Part shown: positions 54,540 to 64,000 of the stretch, piece by piece
Layout of the letters: each line of letters starts with the position of its first letter
Position numbering within the stretch: position 1 is the first letter of the stretch
The notes under the pieces: model-generated
The model's input: the letters and a program-made list of their open reading frames with translations, nothing else
What the model was told of the DNA's origin: nothing
Database searches by the model: none
Translations under genes and position numbers: made by a program
From: Paraphysomonas bandaiensis
Taxonomy: Eukaryota; Chrysophyceae
Reading direction: 5' to 3'
Assembly (NCBI GenBank): GCA_965644295.1
Contig: CBFFRP010000297.1
Span: forward strand, 186,001-250,000
Length of the DNA stretch: 64,000 nt

Positions 54540-54760
54540 TGTTGAGTTCTGCAGTATGATGCGATAAATATTGTTTTCGAGTTAATGGTAAATATTGTAC
54601 AATAGGTGAAATCAGCTCATAGGTGTAACGGGTGAGCATAGTTACAAAGGAAGTAAATTTAGTTACTAATGTGTGAACTATGTAAGATATAGGAATGACT
54701 GGTGAACATAGGATAAACAGATGTCAATGAGAACAGATGTTACATCTAAACACCAACTAC
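54540..54760 (+). repeat. Dispersed repeat family B, copy 3
   Basis: tgttgagttctgcagtatga ... caataggtgaaatcagctca ... ggaagtaaatttagttacta ... gagaacagatgttacatc. It is the longest well-preserved copy and follows the same word order as 21113-21345. Confidence 0.75.
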
Positions 54761-55075
54761 TAATGTAGTTTATTAGTTGAACACTTATCGAGAGTGATTT
54801 GTAACTATTCTTCTGGAGTAATAACTAAATTACTACATAGTTATATTATTAAATTACTTGGGTACCTTCCTAAGTTGATTTTGCGTCAAAATTTATTCTG
54901 AAGTACTTACAGTAATTAAACACTAATTAACCAGGTGACTAAAACGACTAAAACTCTCGATAATAACTAGTACGTTTTAGTAATTCACAACGACGACACC
55001 AAAACACACATCTACCATGTATTATACCACCACATACAAAAAATGTAAGTTACAAAATATATAAACATGTACAAA

Positions 55076-58000
55076 CTAGCATTTGGACTTTCTTTCTTTG
55101 CTTTGCAAAAACTCCCTTCTAGAGCTATAAGACAAAGTCAACGACGGGCTCCTTTTCTTCGTGGCTTCAATGATCTCTTCACGCTCTTTATCACTGGAGC
55201 AGTCATCGATAATGCAACGTATATACGGCATATAGCTGCTTGAGTCGTCGTCATTGAGCACCCAATCCATAACACTAGATCCATAATTAAAGCCACCTCT
55301 TTGGCCATATGAGCGAGTAAGCTTTCCGATATTTTCATAAGAGCGGGCAGCCGCTGCATCCACTGCGCCCAAGCTATTCTTTAAGACAGAATCCAATTGG
55401 GATGCTACTCCAGGGTGATCACTGCGCAGTGCATCTGAATTCCTTATTGACAGCTTGTACATGCTGAGATCAGTAGCAGCTCGAATACCCACGTAAGACA
55501 ACTCTTCTCCTCGTAAGTATTCCACTCCCATTATATCTCCTGGTTTCAGAGTTCCACATAACCTCTCTTCGCCATTTTCATGTTCGTCAATAACGTCTGC
55601 ATCTCCATCACATAACAAGTACACCCCACCACTACCACTCTCATAATTAAATACATATGCATCTTGCGGAACAAAGCATGGCTCAAAATACTTCAGAAGA
55701 GTATAGGATATGGATGGAGCAAACGGAGAAAACACATTAGGGAACTGCTCAATTACGATGCTATGGGAATGAGACGATACTAGAACCCGGATCGTATGCG
55801 GCATTCTTTCCCACATCTCTACCTCCGGATAAGCACTTCTCATCACAGTTGTGTGAGAGAAATGCTTAAGAAGTGCTGACTGCATCGCTACTGGGAAGGT
55901 TTGGTCGTTGATGTACTCCCGAATAAGCGTCGCTCTGTTTGCATGTCTTGCCGTAGCGATGTTCTCATCCTTTTCGGCCTCTGCAACTTGTGATACAAAG
56001 AACGCAACTACTAGACAGCCTATCAGCATGACGAACAACGCGTATATACGTTCTGCGTCATTCTCGGGCACAATATCACCTGTATACAACTTCAGTCGCA
56101 TTACTCAATATATTATGGCACATACCGTATCCTACGGAGGTCGATGTTGTGAATATCCAATATACAGCGGCGATATACTTTGAATACAAATCATCACTGA
56201 CCCTGGAGCGTTCCGAATCACTCCAGGTTTGACCATCGTCTCGCTTCAAAGTTAGGCGGGCCCACCCACAAGCAAAAACATGAGTGAATAGGCAAATGCC
56301 AAAAAACATTTGCAAAAACTTCATAGTCTGCGCTCGAAGATTCGAAAAGGGAACTCGTCTAACATCACCTCTTTGGGAGTATTTTAAAACTTTGAGAAGA
56401 CGCGACGCTCGCAATACTTTAACTATACGAATAACACGTACAATGCGGACTATTTTCAAAAATTTTAGTAACTGGAGACCACTTTGAGATAAAAGAAAAG
56501 AAAACGGAAAGCCTGACGCTAAATCAATAGCGAACCACCCGCGAAGGTATCGCGAGGCGATTGATCGGTGATCAGTATTGAGAGTGAAGTCAGGCTGTTC
56601 GAATGCAGTAATGAAGCCGAAGAATATGTCAACGAGAAAAATGACATCTATGAGAACATCATATATGTGCCATGCTTCGCTGTTCTTAATGTCGAACCCG
56701 ATTCTAAGTGAGGACGTGATGATAGTAAGTACCGTGCAAACCACAATCATCAAATCAAAGTCCACTTTCCAACGAGAATAAGGATTTATAATTCCCCTAC
56801 GAAGCATTTCCAAACTTGTCTCTAATTCAACGACATACTCTCTGTCGCGACTTGCCGTCTCTCCACTTGACCGCGCCACACGATACGTTGAAGGCTCGCT
56901 GCTTTTATCGGAAGCTTCATTGCTAAGTGCCAGCGAGATTGACGCCCTCGCCATCGAGGTTTCTGACCCGAAAGATCCATTCCAGGCGTCTTGTGCAGGC
57001 ACGACACTGTCATTGAGCACGACAAACGGCGCAGACAAGCTGTGGTCAGACGATGACGATACAGTGTTGACCATAAAAGACACAACACGATCGTGGTCTT
57101 CGTGCTCCTGCTTGGCGCGTTTCGACAGCAAAGGTGCAAGCCAGGGAAACTCCTTCATTGCAAGGCCAGTTGTGTCTAGCCAGAGTAGCTCTGTTACTTG
57201 TGCAGCGGAATGAGCTGCCCAATACATTTTCTCCACGTGCATTGCATTGGCAGTTCCAAAATCACCTCCTGGAGTGTGTATAGAAACCAACACTGACAAA
57301 TCTCTTTCTATATCTAGACGGTGAGTGCGATGACCATGAACCCTTCCCGAAAGAACAAAAAATACATCTACGCAGTAGTCCTCCTCGCCCACTATTACTT
57401 CCCCTGGCTCCACCAAATATGGATGACAAGTGTGCATGACCTGTGAGAGATACCTAGGGGAATTTGCCCAGAGGTTCAACTTAGTGACAGGAGAATTGAG
57501 TGACTGCATGACCTCCATTCGAAGATTCACCGGTGCAGTCATGAAACCCCTCTGTCCTCTCAGTACCGGGGCTTTAGCATAGTAATACACTACATGATCC
57601 CATAGGCGAGAGACAATGCTGCGCGGAATGCCCTTTTCACGGAGGTAAACACCTAACTCAGCCATATGAAGTCGCTTCTCCACAGCTGCTGGGGTGGTAT
57701 CTCCTGATTTCTCAAGCAACATACCCAGCACGTATCCACATATCAACGACCCCACAACCATCACCAGGGTACTGTACAGCAAGCCTGCTGAGCTGGACAG
57801 GACCACGTCGCCATAACCAACATTAAGGATGGTCGCCAGGGTCCAATGCAACGAAAGTACATACTCTGACACTAAGTTCCCGGCTGAACCACACTCGAGA
57901 TATGTGTAGGAGTCCTCGTCAGTGGCGGTTGAGCACTTGGACATGGAGAAAAAGACACAAGAAAATAAATGGGACAAAAATAAAATCATCATGAGGACCG

Positions 58001-58649
58001 ATATGAAATCATAGAGGGCTGTGGTGATATGGCCGCTAGCTTTCATATTTTTTAGCTTTCTGTTTAAATTCAAAAGACGCACCACCTTGAATATCCTCAA
58101 CAGCCTTATCATCTTTAAAATAGTCAGGTTACTGGTACTATAGTTACGAAAACCAGCGGTTAGTATAGCAGTGAAAGGAATTGTTGATATCAAATCTGGA
58201 ACGAAAGACGTACGCAGGTATCTCCGTGCAATTTTCGATCGACTCTTTATGACAGAGCCATTATCCTCGTACGTAGTGAGAAATGCCAGGATAATATCAA
58301 TAAAGAAAACCGAATCAACTCCAAGGTCCACATAAAACCATGCGCCAACGACATCAAGGTGAAAACCCAGTCGGAAGGGGACGACGATTACACTGTAAAC
58401 TACGTTCAATGCAACAAAACAATCCCATAACACTTTCAGAACACTGTCTGAATCAATTACAAAGGCCTCAGGTGAAGATTCAAGCCTCCAACTACCAGAC
58501 AGATATGATTCCCATTTAAAACGTCGTTGTGAGAAATATTTTCTCTTCCATTGATCGACTGGTACAGCCACACGATTGTCTTTCTCTTCTTCTCCTAATT
58601 GTATTGATACAAATTTTGATACAGTAAATACTGTATTATTATCACACAT
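55076..58649 (-). CDS. Two-repeat voltage-gated / cyclic-nucleotide-binding-type K+ channel
   Basis: Two exons (58649-56126 and 56079-55076, intron 46 nt) give about 1175 residues. The chain holds two complete six-helix channel units. Unit 1 has an S4 (ILKMIRLLRIFKVVRLLNL), a pore with NVGYGDVV, and a cyclic-nucleotide-binding-type domain (DVFFVLSGRVHGHR). Unit 2 has an S4 with regular basic residues (KIVRIVRVIRIVKVLRASRL), a pore TSVGYGDIV whose codons span the intron, and a second binding-type domain (GGVYLLCDGDADVIDEHENG). GYG filters indicate potassium selectivity, and the family is CNG/EAG/HCN-like. Two units per chain would assemble as a dimer of pseudo-tetramers. The second ligand site lacks an obvious arginine for the cyclic phosphate, so gating may not need nucleotide. 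The gene appears intact. Confidence 0.9.
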
Positions 58650-59339
58650 ATTTATACACAGTTAATGAAGCTACTCATATATTGATGATATATATCGAGA
58701 GGTTTATACGCAGGTACAGTACAGTAGAATAACATATTGATTACTAAGCTATGGTTCTATCAGATGAGGGTATATCAGGGGATCTCACACGAGTATGAGA
58801 ATGTATTGTTATGTGATTAGTTGGGTTGTTAGTGATCTGTGAGGTCTGATAAAGTATACTATATGCATGTTCTATATATGCCACACCATACTATACAGAT
58901 GGGTACGGTACGTGCCATACATTGATGTACTTCAGCTGCTCGCTGCTCCAGTTTTACACCCTATGATCGAGTCGATTTTGTGGGAATAAGTCGATCCAGC
59001 AAAAAAATCGACCTTTTTTCGTTATTTGTGAAATTTATTTGTTATCAATAAACAACATGTATCATAAAAGCCTGGATTTTTATGCTGGATCGGCATTCCC
59101 ACAGACGGTACAAAATATCACAGCAATAAATATCCTGTATTTTCCGGTTTTCATTTCAAGGAATTACCATACTTTTTGTAAATACAACAATAATTTTCCT
59201 CAGCATTTCCTCCTTTGAAAGCATTCATCTCGAAAACACTGTGTGCGCGAATCAAGAGTAAACGCTCCTGTCACCTCTGGGAAGCATTCAAACCGGATGA
59301 ATCTGACCGTCCATCTATGATTTGTAAGTGTGTATCATT
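58650..59339. other. Intergenic, no gene
   Basis: ggtacagtacagtagaat near 58715 is a loose version of the recurrent upstream motif. The stretch 58970-59120 is AT-rich with gatcgagtcgattttgtggg words. No gene. Confidence 0.5.
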
Positions 59340-59770
59340 CTAGTATAGGCGTGTTTTCTGGATTCGCTCGGCTATGAGGTAGTTCACAGTGTCCTCGACG
59401 GCAAGTAGAAGCTCTCCGGTTGTGACGGGTTTACTGGGACTCGAGCGCTGGGGTTTGTAGTCTTCCCAACTCCGCACTTGGTGCACTCGCCATATATTTG
59501 GCATGCCAGTCTCAGATCGCTGGAGGTCCAGGGACAACCGATGACACCTCCGTTGTGTAAGAGTCCAGCATGCAACACGACAACTCCGCGGGTACGGTTG
59601 ATCTCCTCCTGCGTTCTGGGCTGACTCGGGTCTCTTAGGACACGGTGTCGAAACGATACTCCGTATATCTGTGCAAGTTCATGGCACAAGTGGTATAACT
59701 GGTCTTGTCCAGGTGCAATCGTCAGGATAGGCTGTCGAATTCCTGATTCTTCGAAGTCAGAGTGAGGAAG
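59340..59770 (-). pseudogene. Unknown ORF remnant, probably element-derived
   Basis: The minus strand reads LPHSDFEESGIRQPILTIAP, then LYHLCHELAQIYGVSFRHRV and VVVLHAGLLHNGGVIGC, in one frame. From about 59537 an overlapping frame reads VRSWEDYKPQRSSPSKPVTT and VEDTVNYLIAERIQKTRLY to a stop at 59340. Both have coding character and a GC content above the flanks, so a frameshift probably broke one protein. No family was recognised, and the lack of introns and the composition suggest a mobile-element origin. Confidence 0.35.
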
Positions 59771-60430
59771 TCTCTGACTTCACTATCAAAAGTAATATTA
59801 TTCCGTCTTGGTTGTTTATTCCGTTCGGCAAGACGGTGCTGCGACGCTGTTACAGAATGTTGATTCTGCACTCGGGTGCGTTATAACGTTATAACACTGT
59901 TCAAAGAAACGATAGGTACTAACATATGTTGTGTGCTATCACGATAATAGATAGAACTCTACGGTCATAGTTCGATATAAATACCTATATCTACCAACAG
60001 TGTTGGACGAAATGCTCTCGACTCGCTATTACTAACTTGACATTTTGTCGAATATATGTTTTTTTTAACTTTAGAAATTCTAAAACTGGAGGTCGTCTGC
60101 TAAAACAACAGTGGCTAATATATTGTGACATAACTGCGTCTTGAAAACTACAAGGCAAAACTTGCAGTTAACGCCTCTAACAGATATAGTTTTATAGATT
60201 TCAAGCCTTAAGTCCATAGAACTATTATTGTCCATTCAAGCAACAGAACTCTTGATAACGAATGCAAGTCCGACATGATAGGAAAATATCACTATTTAAA
60301 ATTAATGAACTATCATCACATCAGCGCTATCGAAACAAAAATTATCGAGATATCACAAACAAATCAGGACGAAAGCCATTTATTTAATAAAATGAAACAA
60401 ATCGTCATGTTTTCGTTCGTGTGCTGATAG
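59771..60430. other. Intergenic, no gene
   Basis: No coding frame or recognised repeat. ttccgttcggcaagacggtg near 59818 resembles ttccgtaagacggtg near 45187, possibly a tiny shared repeat. Confidence 0.45.
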
Positions 60431-61708
60431 TTAACTGGTATTTTGTTTCTCCTTCTTGTTTTTTCTCTCTTTAGAAGGCTTTAGGCGACTAACATCAATA
60501 GGATCTAGGAACGGCGATTTTGATCTACTATTGCTTTGTATACCACTACGTTCTGATTTGGAATGCAATTTTGGAGATCTGGGCTTCGACTTTCGTCTGG
60601 ACCGACTGCTTTTCTTTGTGCATTTGGAGAGTAGTGCAGTGCGAAGTTGACGAGACTTCGGAGATGAATGAGACTGGGGTAGAGATGTCGCTTCGGTGGA
60701 TTTCATTCCCAACAGAGTGCTATTCTTGTCATATCGGTACCCATACTGCAAGGCCATCTCATATGCCCGCTGACCGAGTTGCTTGTCTATGGACATAACG
60801 TACGGCCACGTAAATCGGTTGGCACTGTTTCCGCGTGTGTTATGGCCCGAAAGCGCCCTGTAGCACGCCATTACGTCTTCATCTCGGATATGCGGGTGTG
60901 TGCGGGAGACATCATAGCCGGCAGACTTAAGAAGGTCAATAACGTTGAAGTCCTCTACACGATGAACCGGAATGAAGCGGTACTTGTCGAGACGAGAATT
61001 CCATCCAACCCATACTTGCAATGCCATCTTCTCTGGAGGGTCAGAAAAATTGAGCCCAGGTAGAATTGACCCTATGATACGGCGGTTCTTCTGCCAATGT
61101 GGATATTCAGTTAACAAGGACCGCAGAGACGCGAGTGGGTTGCGCACTTGGTGGAAAACGTACGAGAAACGGAGACGAGAATTTCCATCCTTCCCACGGT
61201 GGCCCCAAAAATCACTGCTGCGCCGCTGAGGAGGGCCTGCTAATTCCCAGGAAACCATCCCCACATTTGTGTGGGCATGTGCGTCATTGCTGAATGGGAA
61301 GAATAATGCCGATATCAACGCCGCAATCATCGTAGTACCACTCCGTGCAGACCCCGTTATTAGTATACGAGGCAGGATATAAGAGGAGGGATTAACACCA
61401 CACGATAAAGGAGGCAATTTGTGTGTCTCATTCAGCGCAAGAAAGCAGTCACGTTTGGTCCAGTTGATATTATGATTGAATGAATTCACCACTTTGCTGA
61501 ACCCGCCGGAAGTATGGTGAGAAGAACGGCTTGTATTCTTGTATTCAGTTATATTATGACTCTCATATTGCGATTGAGAGGGAAGATAATCATTTAACAC
61601 TGTAGTGTTTACTACATTAGATTGTAGTGACGATATAGAAGTCACTTGCTTGAGAAACAGTGCTGCTGTGATGGTAATGAGCACTCCCATAGGGACACTT
61701 TTGACCAT
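60431..61708 (-). CDS. Type II membrane sulfotransferase-like protein
   Basis: A single exon of 425 residues. The N-terminus has a short basic stretch and a hydrophobic segment (VLITITAALFLKQV, residues 9-22), fitting a signal anchor for the Golgi lumen. The PAPS-binding loop is ILITGSARSGTTMIAALISA (residues 115-134) and the 3'-phosphate-binding segment is HQVRNPLASLRSLL (186-199). These are the two hallmark motifs of the sulfotransferase superfamily. Several NxT/S sites suit a lumenal protein. The last 85 residues are a Lys/Arg/Ser-rich tail (TKKSSRSRRKSKPRSPKLHS), unusual for the family. Likely role: sulfation of a secreted glycan or protein; the substrate is unknown. Confidence 0.8.
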   Translation of the reverse strand: MVKSVPMGVLITITAALFLKQVTSISSLQSNVVNTTVLNDYLPSQSQYESHNITEYKNTSRSSHHTSGGFSKVVNSFNHNINWTKRDCFLALNETHKLPPLSCGVNPSSYILPRILITGSARSGTTMIAALISALFFPFSNDAHAHTNVGMVSWELAGPPQRRSSDFWGHRGKDGNSRLRFSYVFHQVRNPLASLRSLLTEYPHWQKNRRIIGSILPGLNFSDPPEKMALQVWVGWNSRLDKYRFIPVHRVEDFNVIDLLKSAGYDVSRTHPHIRDEDVMACYRALSGHNTRGNSANRFTWPYVMSIDKQLGQRAYEMALQYGYRYDKNSTLLGMKSTEATSLPQSHSSPKSRQLRTALLSKCTKKSSRSRRKSKPRSPKLHSKSERSGIQSNSRSKSPFLDPIDVSRLKPSKERKNKKEKQNTS

Positions 61709-62287
61709 GTTAAACGTAGACTATAATATCTCTATCTGCACATTGAATACAGTCCAATAGGTCATTTATACTTCTCGTGTAGTATATAAATATATATATA
61801 CTTTAAATAAATTACTGCTGCATTATGGGCATATAGCCGCTATGTATGTATGGGATCCCATTGTACAGCATGACCATATCAATATCGCAAACTCCCTCCT
61901 ACCTATCGTACAGCAGCAGGCAAGGAACTGTTTTTGTAGTGTAAATTTTAGGAGTTTTAGACTATAAAGTTGGTATTATGGTTTTTTAAAGGGGTGTAGT
62001 GCTTTTTCTGGGGTTTTATGGAGTGAGAAACGGATCAATTGTATACACTGGAGCTCTGTATATATATGTATACACATCACACAGCACTACATACAGCAGT
62101 ACATGTCGCCATTACATGAACAAGGCATGAATTTATAGACAGCCAGGTCACTTCTACTTAACATGTGATGAATAGAGCGTATATTGACATAACTGGTACA
62201 CTATCAATCGATTGAAATCATGCCTATATAACATATATATACACACACCTGACTACAGTGACTGTTACTATAATACTTGAGTATTAA
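61709..62287. other. Divergent promoter region
   Basis: Separates the sulfotransferase-like gene (minus) from the gene at 62288 (plus). It contains cgtacagcagcagg near 61908 and an exact TACAGCAGTA at 62092. AT-rich, no gene. Confidence 0.5.
62092..62101. promoter_or_regulatory. TACAGCAGTA motif
   Basis: Exact decamer 187 bp upstream of the ATG at 62288, in a region shared with the divergent gene at 61708. Confidence 0.3.
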
Positions 62288-64000
62288 ATGAATGCCTTCC
62301 CTCACGAGAGTGATGTTATTCATGATAAAACACTGAAGCGAATCTTGAAATCAGTGGAACGACTTCGAGCATTAAAACCTGAGCATAGATTTGAAAAATA
62401 TGAGAAGTTGGTGCGGTATATAGCTGCCCATATGCATGATCGACAGGATGATGTATTGCTTCAAACAACTGCAGTGTGGTCACTTCTTAATTTGGTTAAA
62501 TTGGAACCACATTATGGACCAGATATAATGATAAAATCTGGAATTGCGGCTTCCATAAGTCATGTCCTCCGCCTAGATAGTACCAATGACAATACCAGAA
62601 AGTATGCGAGTGAGCTCGTGAGGCTACTATGGTGAGTGGATTTCTGTACTACGAATATTCTTTAATTTAACTCATTGTTATTTTTTAAAGCGGGAATGGG
62701 AAACCTTCAAGTGGTGATGATGGATCCGTGCATATGAGTGTTCTACAAGACGGTGGCCAGCAGCTGGAATCCATTTCACTTGGAACTGCAGACGACTCGA
62801 TATCTGACCAGCAGTCCGCGATTGCATCATTTTCGCCGTATTATATCGACGAGAAGAATGTAGAAATATTGAACGGGTTGTTTGAAGACAAGGGTATGTG
62901 GAAAGATATTAACGATAGTCACTTAGCCCTTCATCGACTTGGCACTGCTCTAGAACAGGACAGTGTCGATGGTGACAGCCGAACCGTTCATTCGTCTCTA
63001 ACCGACTTTTGGGATACTATGAACAGGCGGTATAATTATCCTAGTGCTCGTTCTGGTATGGGATCCAGAGCGCGCACACAGTCATCTCAAAATTCTGAGG
63101 ATCCATGGGGACATGAGCGCGAGGCCTGGGTACATACCGGGACAGGGACATCTCTCACTCGCACTAGACTCGAGGAAGCGAGACAACATGGGCGCAGGGT
63201 AGAAAAATCTCCTACACACCATACCCGCGGTAGAACGACCTCTGGAACATATCATTCTGCTACTGGACCGCAAATGCGTCGAAAACGTTTTGTATTAACT
63301 GATAGCCTTCCAACCAACGGCAAGCGCAAGCCTGCGGAGGCTGTGGTTCCTGATCATATGGCCAGATTGGACCCTCTCTCTATGAATGTTACCACAGCCC
63401 TACGTTCAGTTGTGAACCAAAAGCGACAACAAGATGATGGGACTGAATCTGAGGATATCTCTATTCTAATAGATGCTAGATCGAAGAACAGGATAGATTC
63501 CCATATTGTGGAAGACTATGACGGAGCGGGTAGCGAAAATCAATTCTTCACTCGACAAGGGGCAGATGGCGTCGACAAAACTAGAATACGAGCTGAAAAG
63601 CTGACCGATATGGAGTTTTTAAGAAATTTTTTTGTTGCAAAGGCGACCTTGGCAGATTCCCAGAACCTGATTTCGCGAATGCAGGTAAGCTGGTTTATAC
63701 TTGTCACGCATGCACGTAACAATATATGTACAGGACATACTGGAGCTCATGGATCGTGATGACACCGGTTATGTATCGTGGAAGTGTTTTTCGCGTGTTT
63801 TGGTATCTCTTGCACCGAAGCATTTGTTACGTGCCGATGTAACGAGTTTCCTGGATGCCCAGGTGGACGATGAAAATGACCTCATTGACTACAAAGAGTT
63901 TGCAATATCTGGCAAAGTAATGATCATCGAGAGAAAGGAGGGTGTCAAGGAGGTACTAGCAAGAAGCTGGTACTCGCGGCAGAAGGGAAGTAGAGCTCTG
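62288..64000 (+). CDS. Partial large protein with helical-repeat N-terminus and EF-hand (runs off window)
   Basis: Three exons are visible (62288-62631, 62691-63684, 63734 to the edge), reading in frame for about 535 codons. The N-terminal 110 residues look like an ARM/HEAT-type helical repeat (TTAVWSLLNLVKLEPHYGPD, GIAASISHVLRLD). A long Ser/Thr/Arg-rich linker follows, with KRKRF-like basic patches. The third exon has an EF-hand-like loop (LELMDRDDTGYVSWKCFSRV) and a second, weaker one (QVDDENDLIDYKEFAISG). It then reads EVLARSWYSRQKGSRAL at the edge. Calcium sensing is plausible. The family is not identified and the C-terminus is outside the window. Confidence 0.72.

Larger units (their letters stand above)
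52077..55075. other. Long intergenic region with repeats and GC-richer debris
   Basis: Family A lies at 52590-52760 and family B at 54540-54760. Between 52760 and 54170 the DNA is GC-richer and has broken open stretches on both strands (plus 52751-52909 EDVYMVVSPGSADRVVSQVD; minus 53211-53435 TPQQILEYRRLSDSGWELL). They have a coding feel but no identifiable motif, and are probably remains of a retroelement. No intact gene. Confidence 0.5.

Noticed and set aside
1-64000. CRISPR arrays, rRNA and tRNA genes
   Set aside because: No regularly spaced short repeats with unique spacers, no rRNA-like conserved blocks, and no cloverleaf with a TTC-loop signature was seen by eye. A tRNAscan run would be decisive.

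Overview
This is a nuclear window from a eukaryote. Nearly every recognisable gene is broken by short introns of about 43-71 nt that start GT, end AG and often carry a CTAAT/CTAAC-like branch sequence. The flanks are AT-rich and full of transposon relics, and one short (TTAGGG)n tract is present. The gene set points to a protist with a flagellum or complex cytoskeleton and mitochondria: a UQCC1/CBP3 complex III chaperone, an organelle-type bacterial topoisomerase I, a LIN54/tesmin CXC factor, a two-repeat voltage/cyclic-nucleotide-type channel, betaine aldehyde dehydrogenase and EF-hand proteins. I cannot name the lineage from sequence alone.

Layout. 1-1050: satellite of 182-bp units. 1276-3626: truncated Ty1/copia element with its 3' LTR. 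4.3-7.5 kb: a divergent pair, an S/P-rich protein (-) and an iron-type alcohol dehydrogenase (+). 8.4-8.8 kb: inverted copia scraps. 10.0-12.4 kb: ten-exon LIN54-like gene. 13.5-17.7 kb: transposon graveyard (a TIR-flanked element with a LINE-like tail, a Harbinger transposase relic, a disrupted ORF, an interstitial telomere tract). 18.2-23.1 kb: UQCC1 (-), an intronless membrane protein with a phage-tail-collar-like end (+), and an EF-hand gene (-). 25.2-35.0 kb: two copies of a topoisomerase I gene in one segmental duplication, separated by dispersed repeats. 35.0-38.9 kb: a tyrosine-recombinase (Crypton-like) element whose empty site is preserved beside the other topoisomerase copy. 39.3-41.0 kb: betaine aldehyde dehydrogenase. 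43.0-45.1 kb: an EXO1-like protein with several substituted catalytic acids. 46.9-50.2 kb: a candidate TIR-bounded unit holding an unknown gene split by a solo LTR. 50.6-52.1 kb: unknown gene. 55.1-58.6 kb: the double channel. 60.4-61.7 kb: type II membrane sulfotransferase-like protein. 62.3 kb to the end: a partial EF-hand protein.

The host genes do not form a pathway. They are ordinary scattered nuclear genes, several in head-to-head pairs. The motif TACAGCAGTA recurs in the upstream regions of many of them and is the best candidate for a shared promoter element. The most unusual items are: the topoisomerase copy with a tandemly duplicated catalytic-tyrosine block; the Crypton-like element with its empty site; the EXO1 paralogue with altered metal ligands; the tail-collar-like membrane protein; and the LTR-split gene between inverted repeats. 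All exon joins were made by eye from reading-frame continuity and GT/AG signals.
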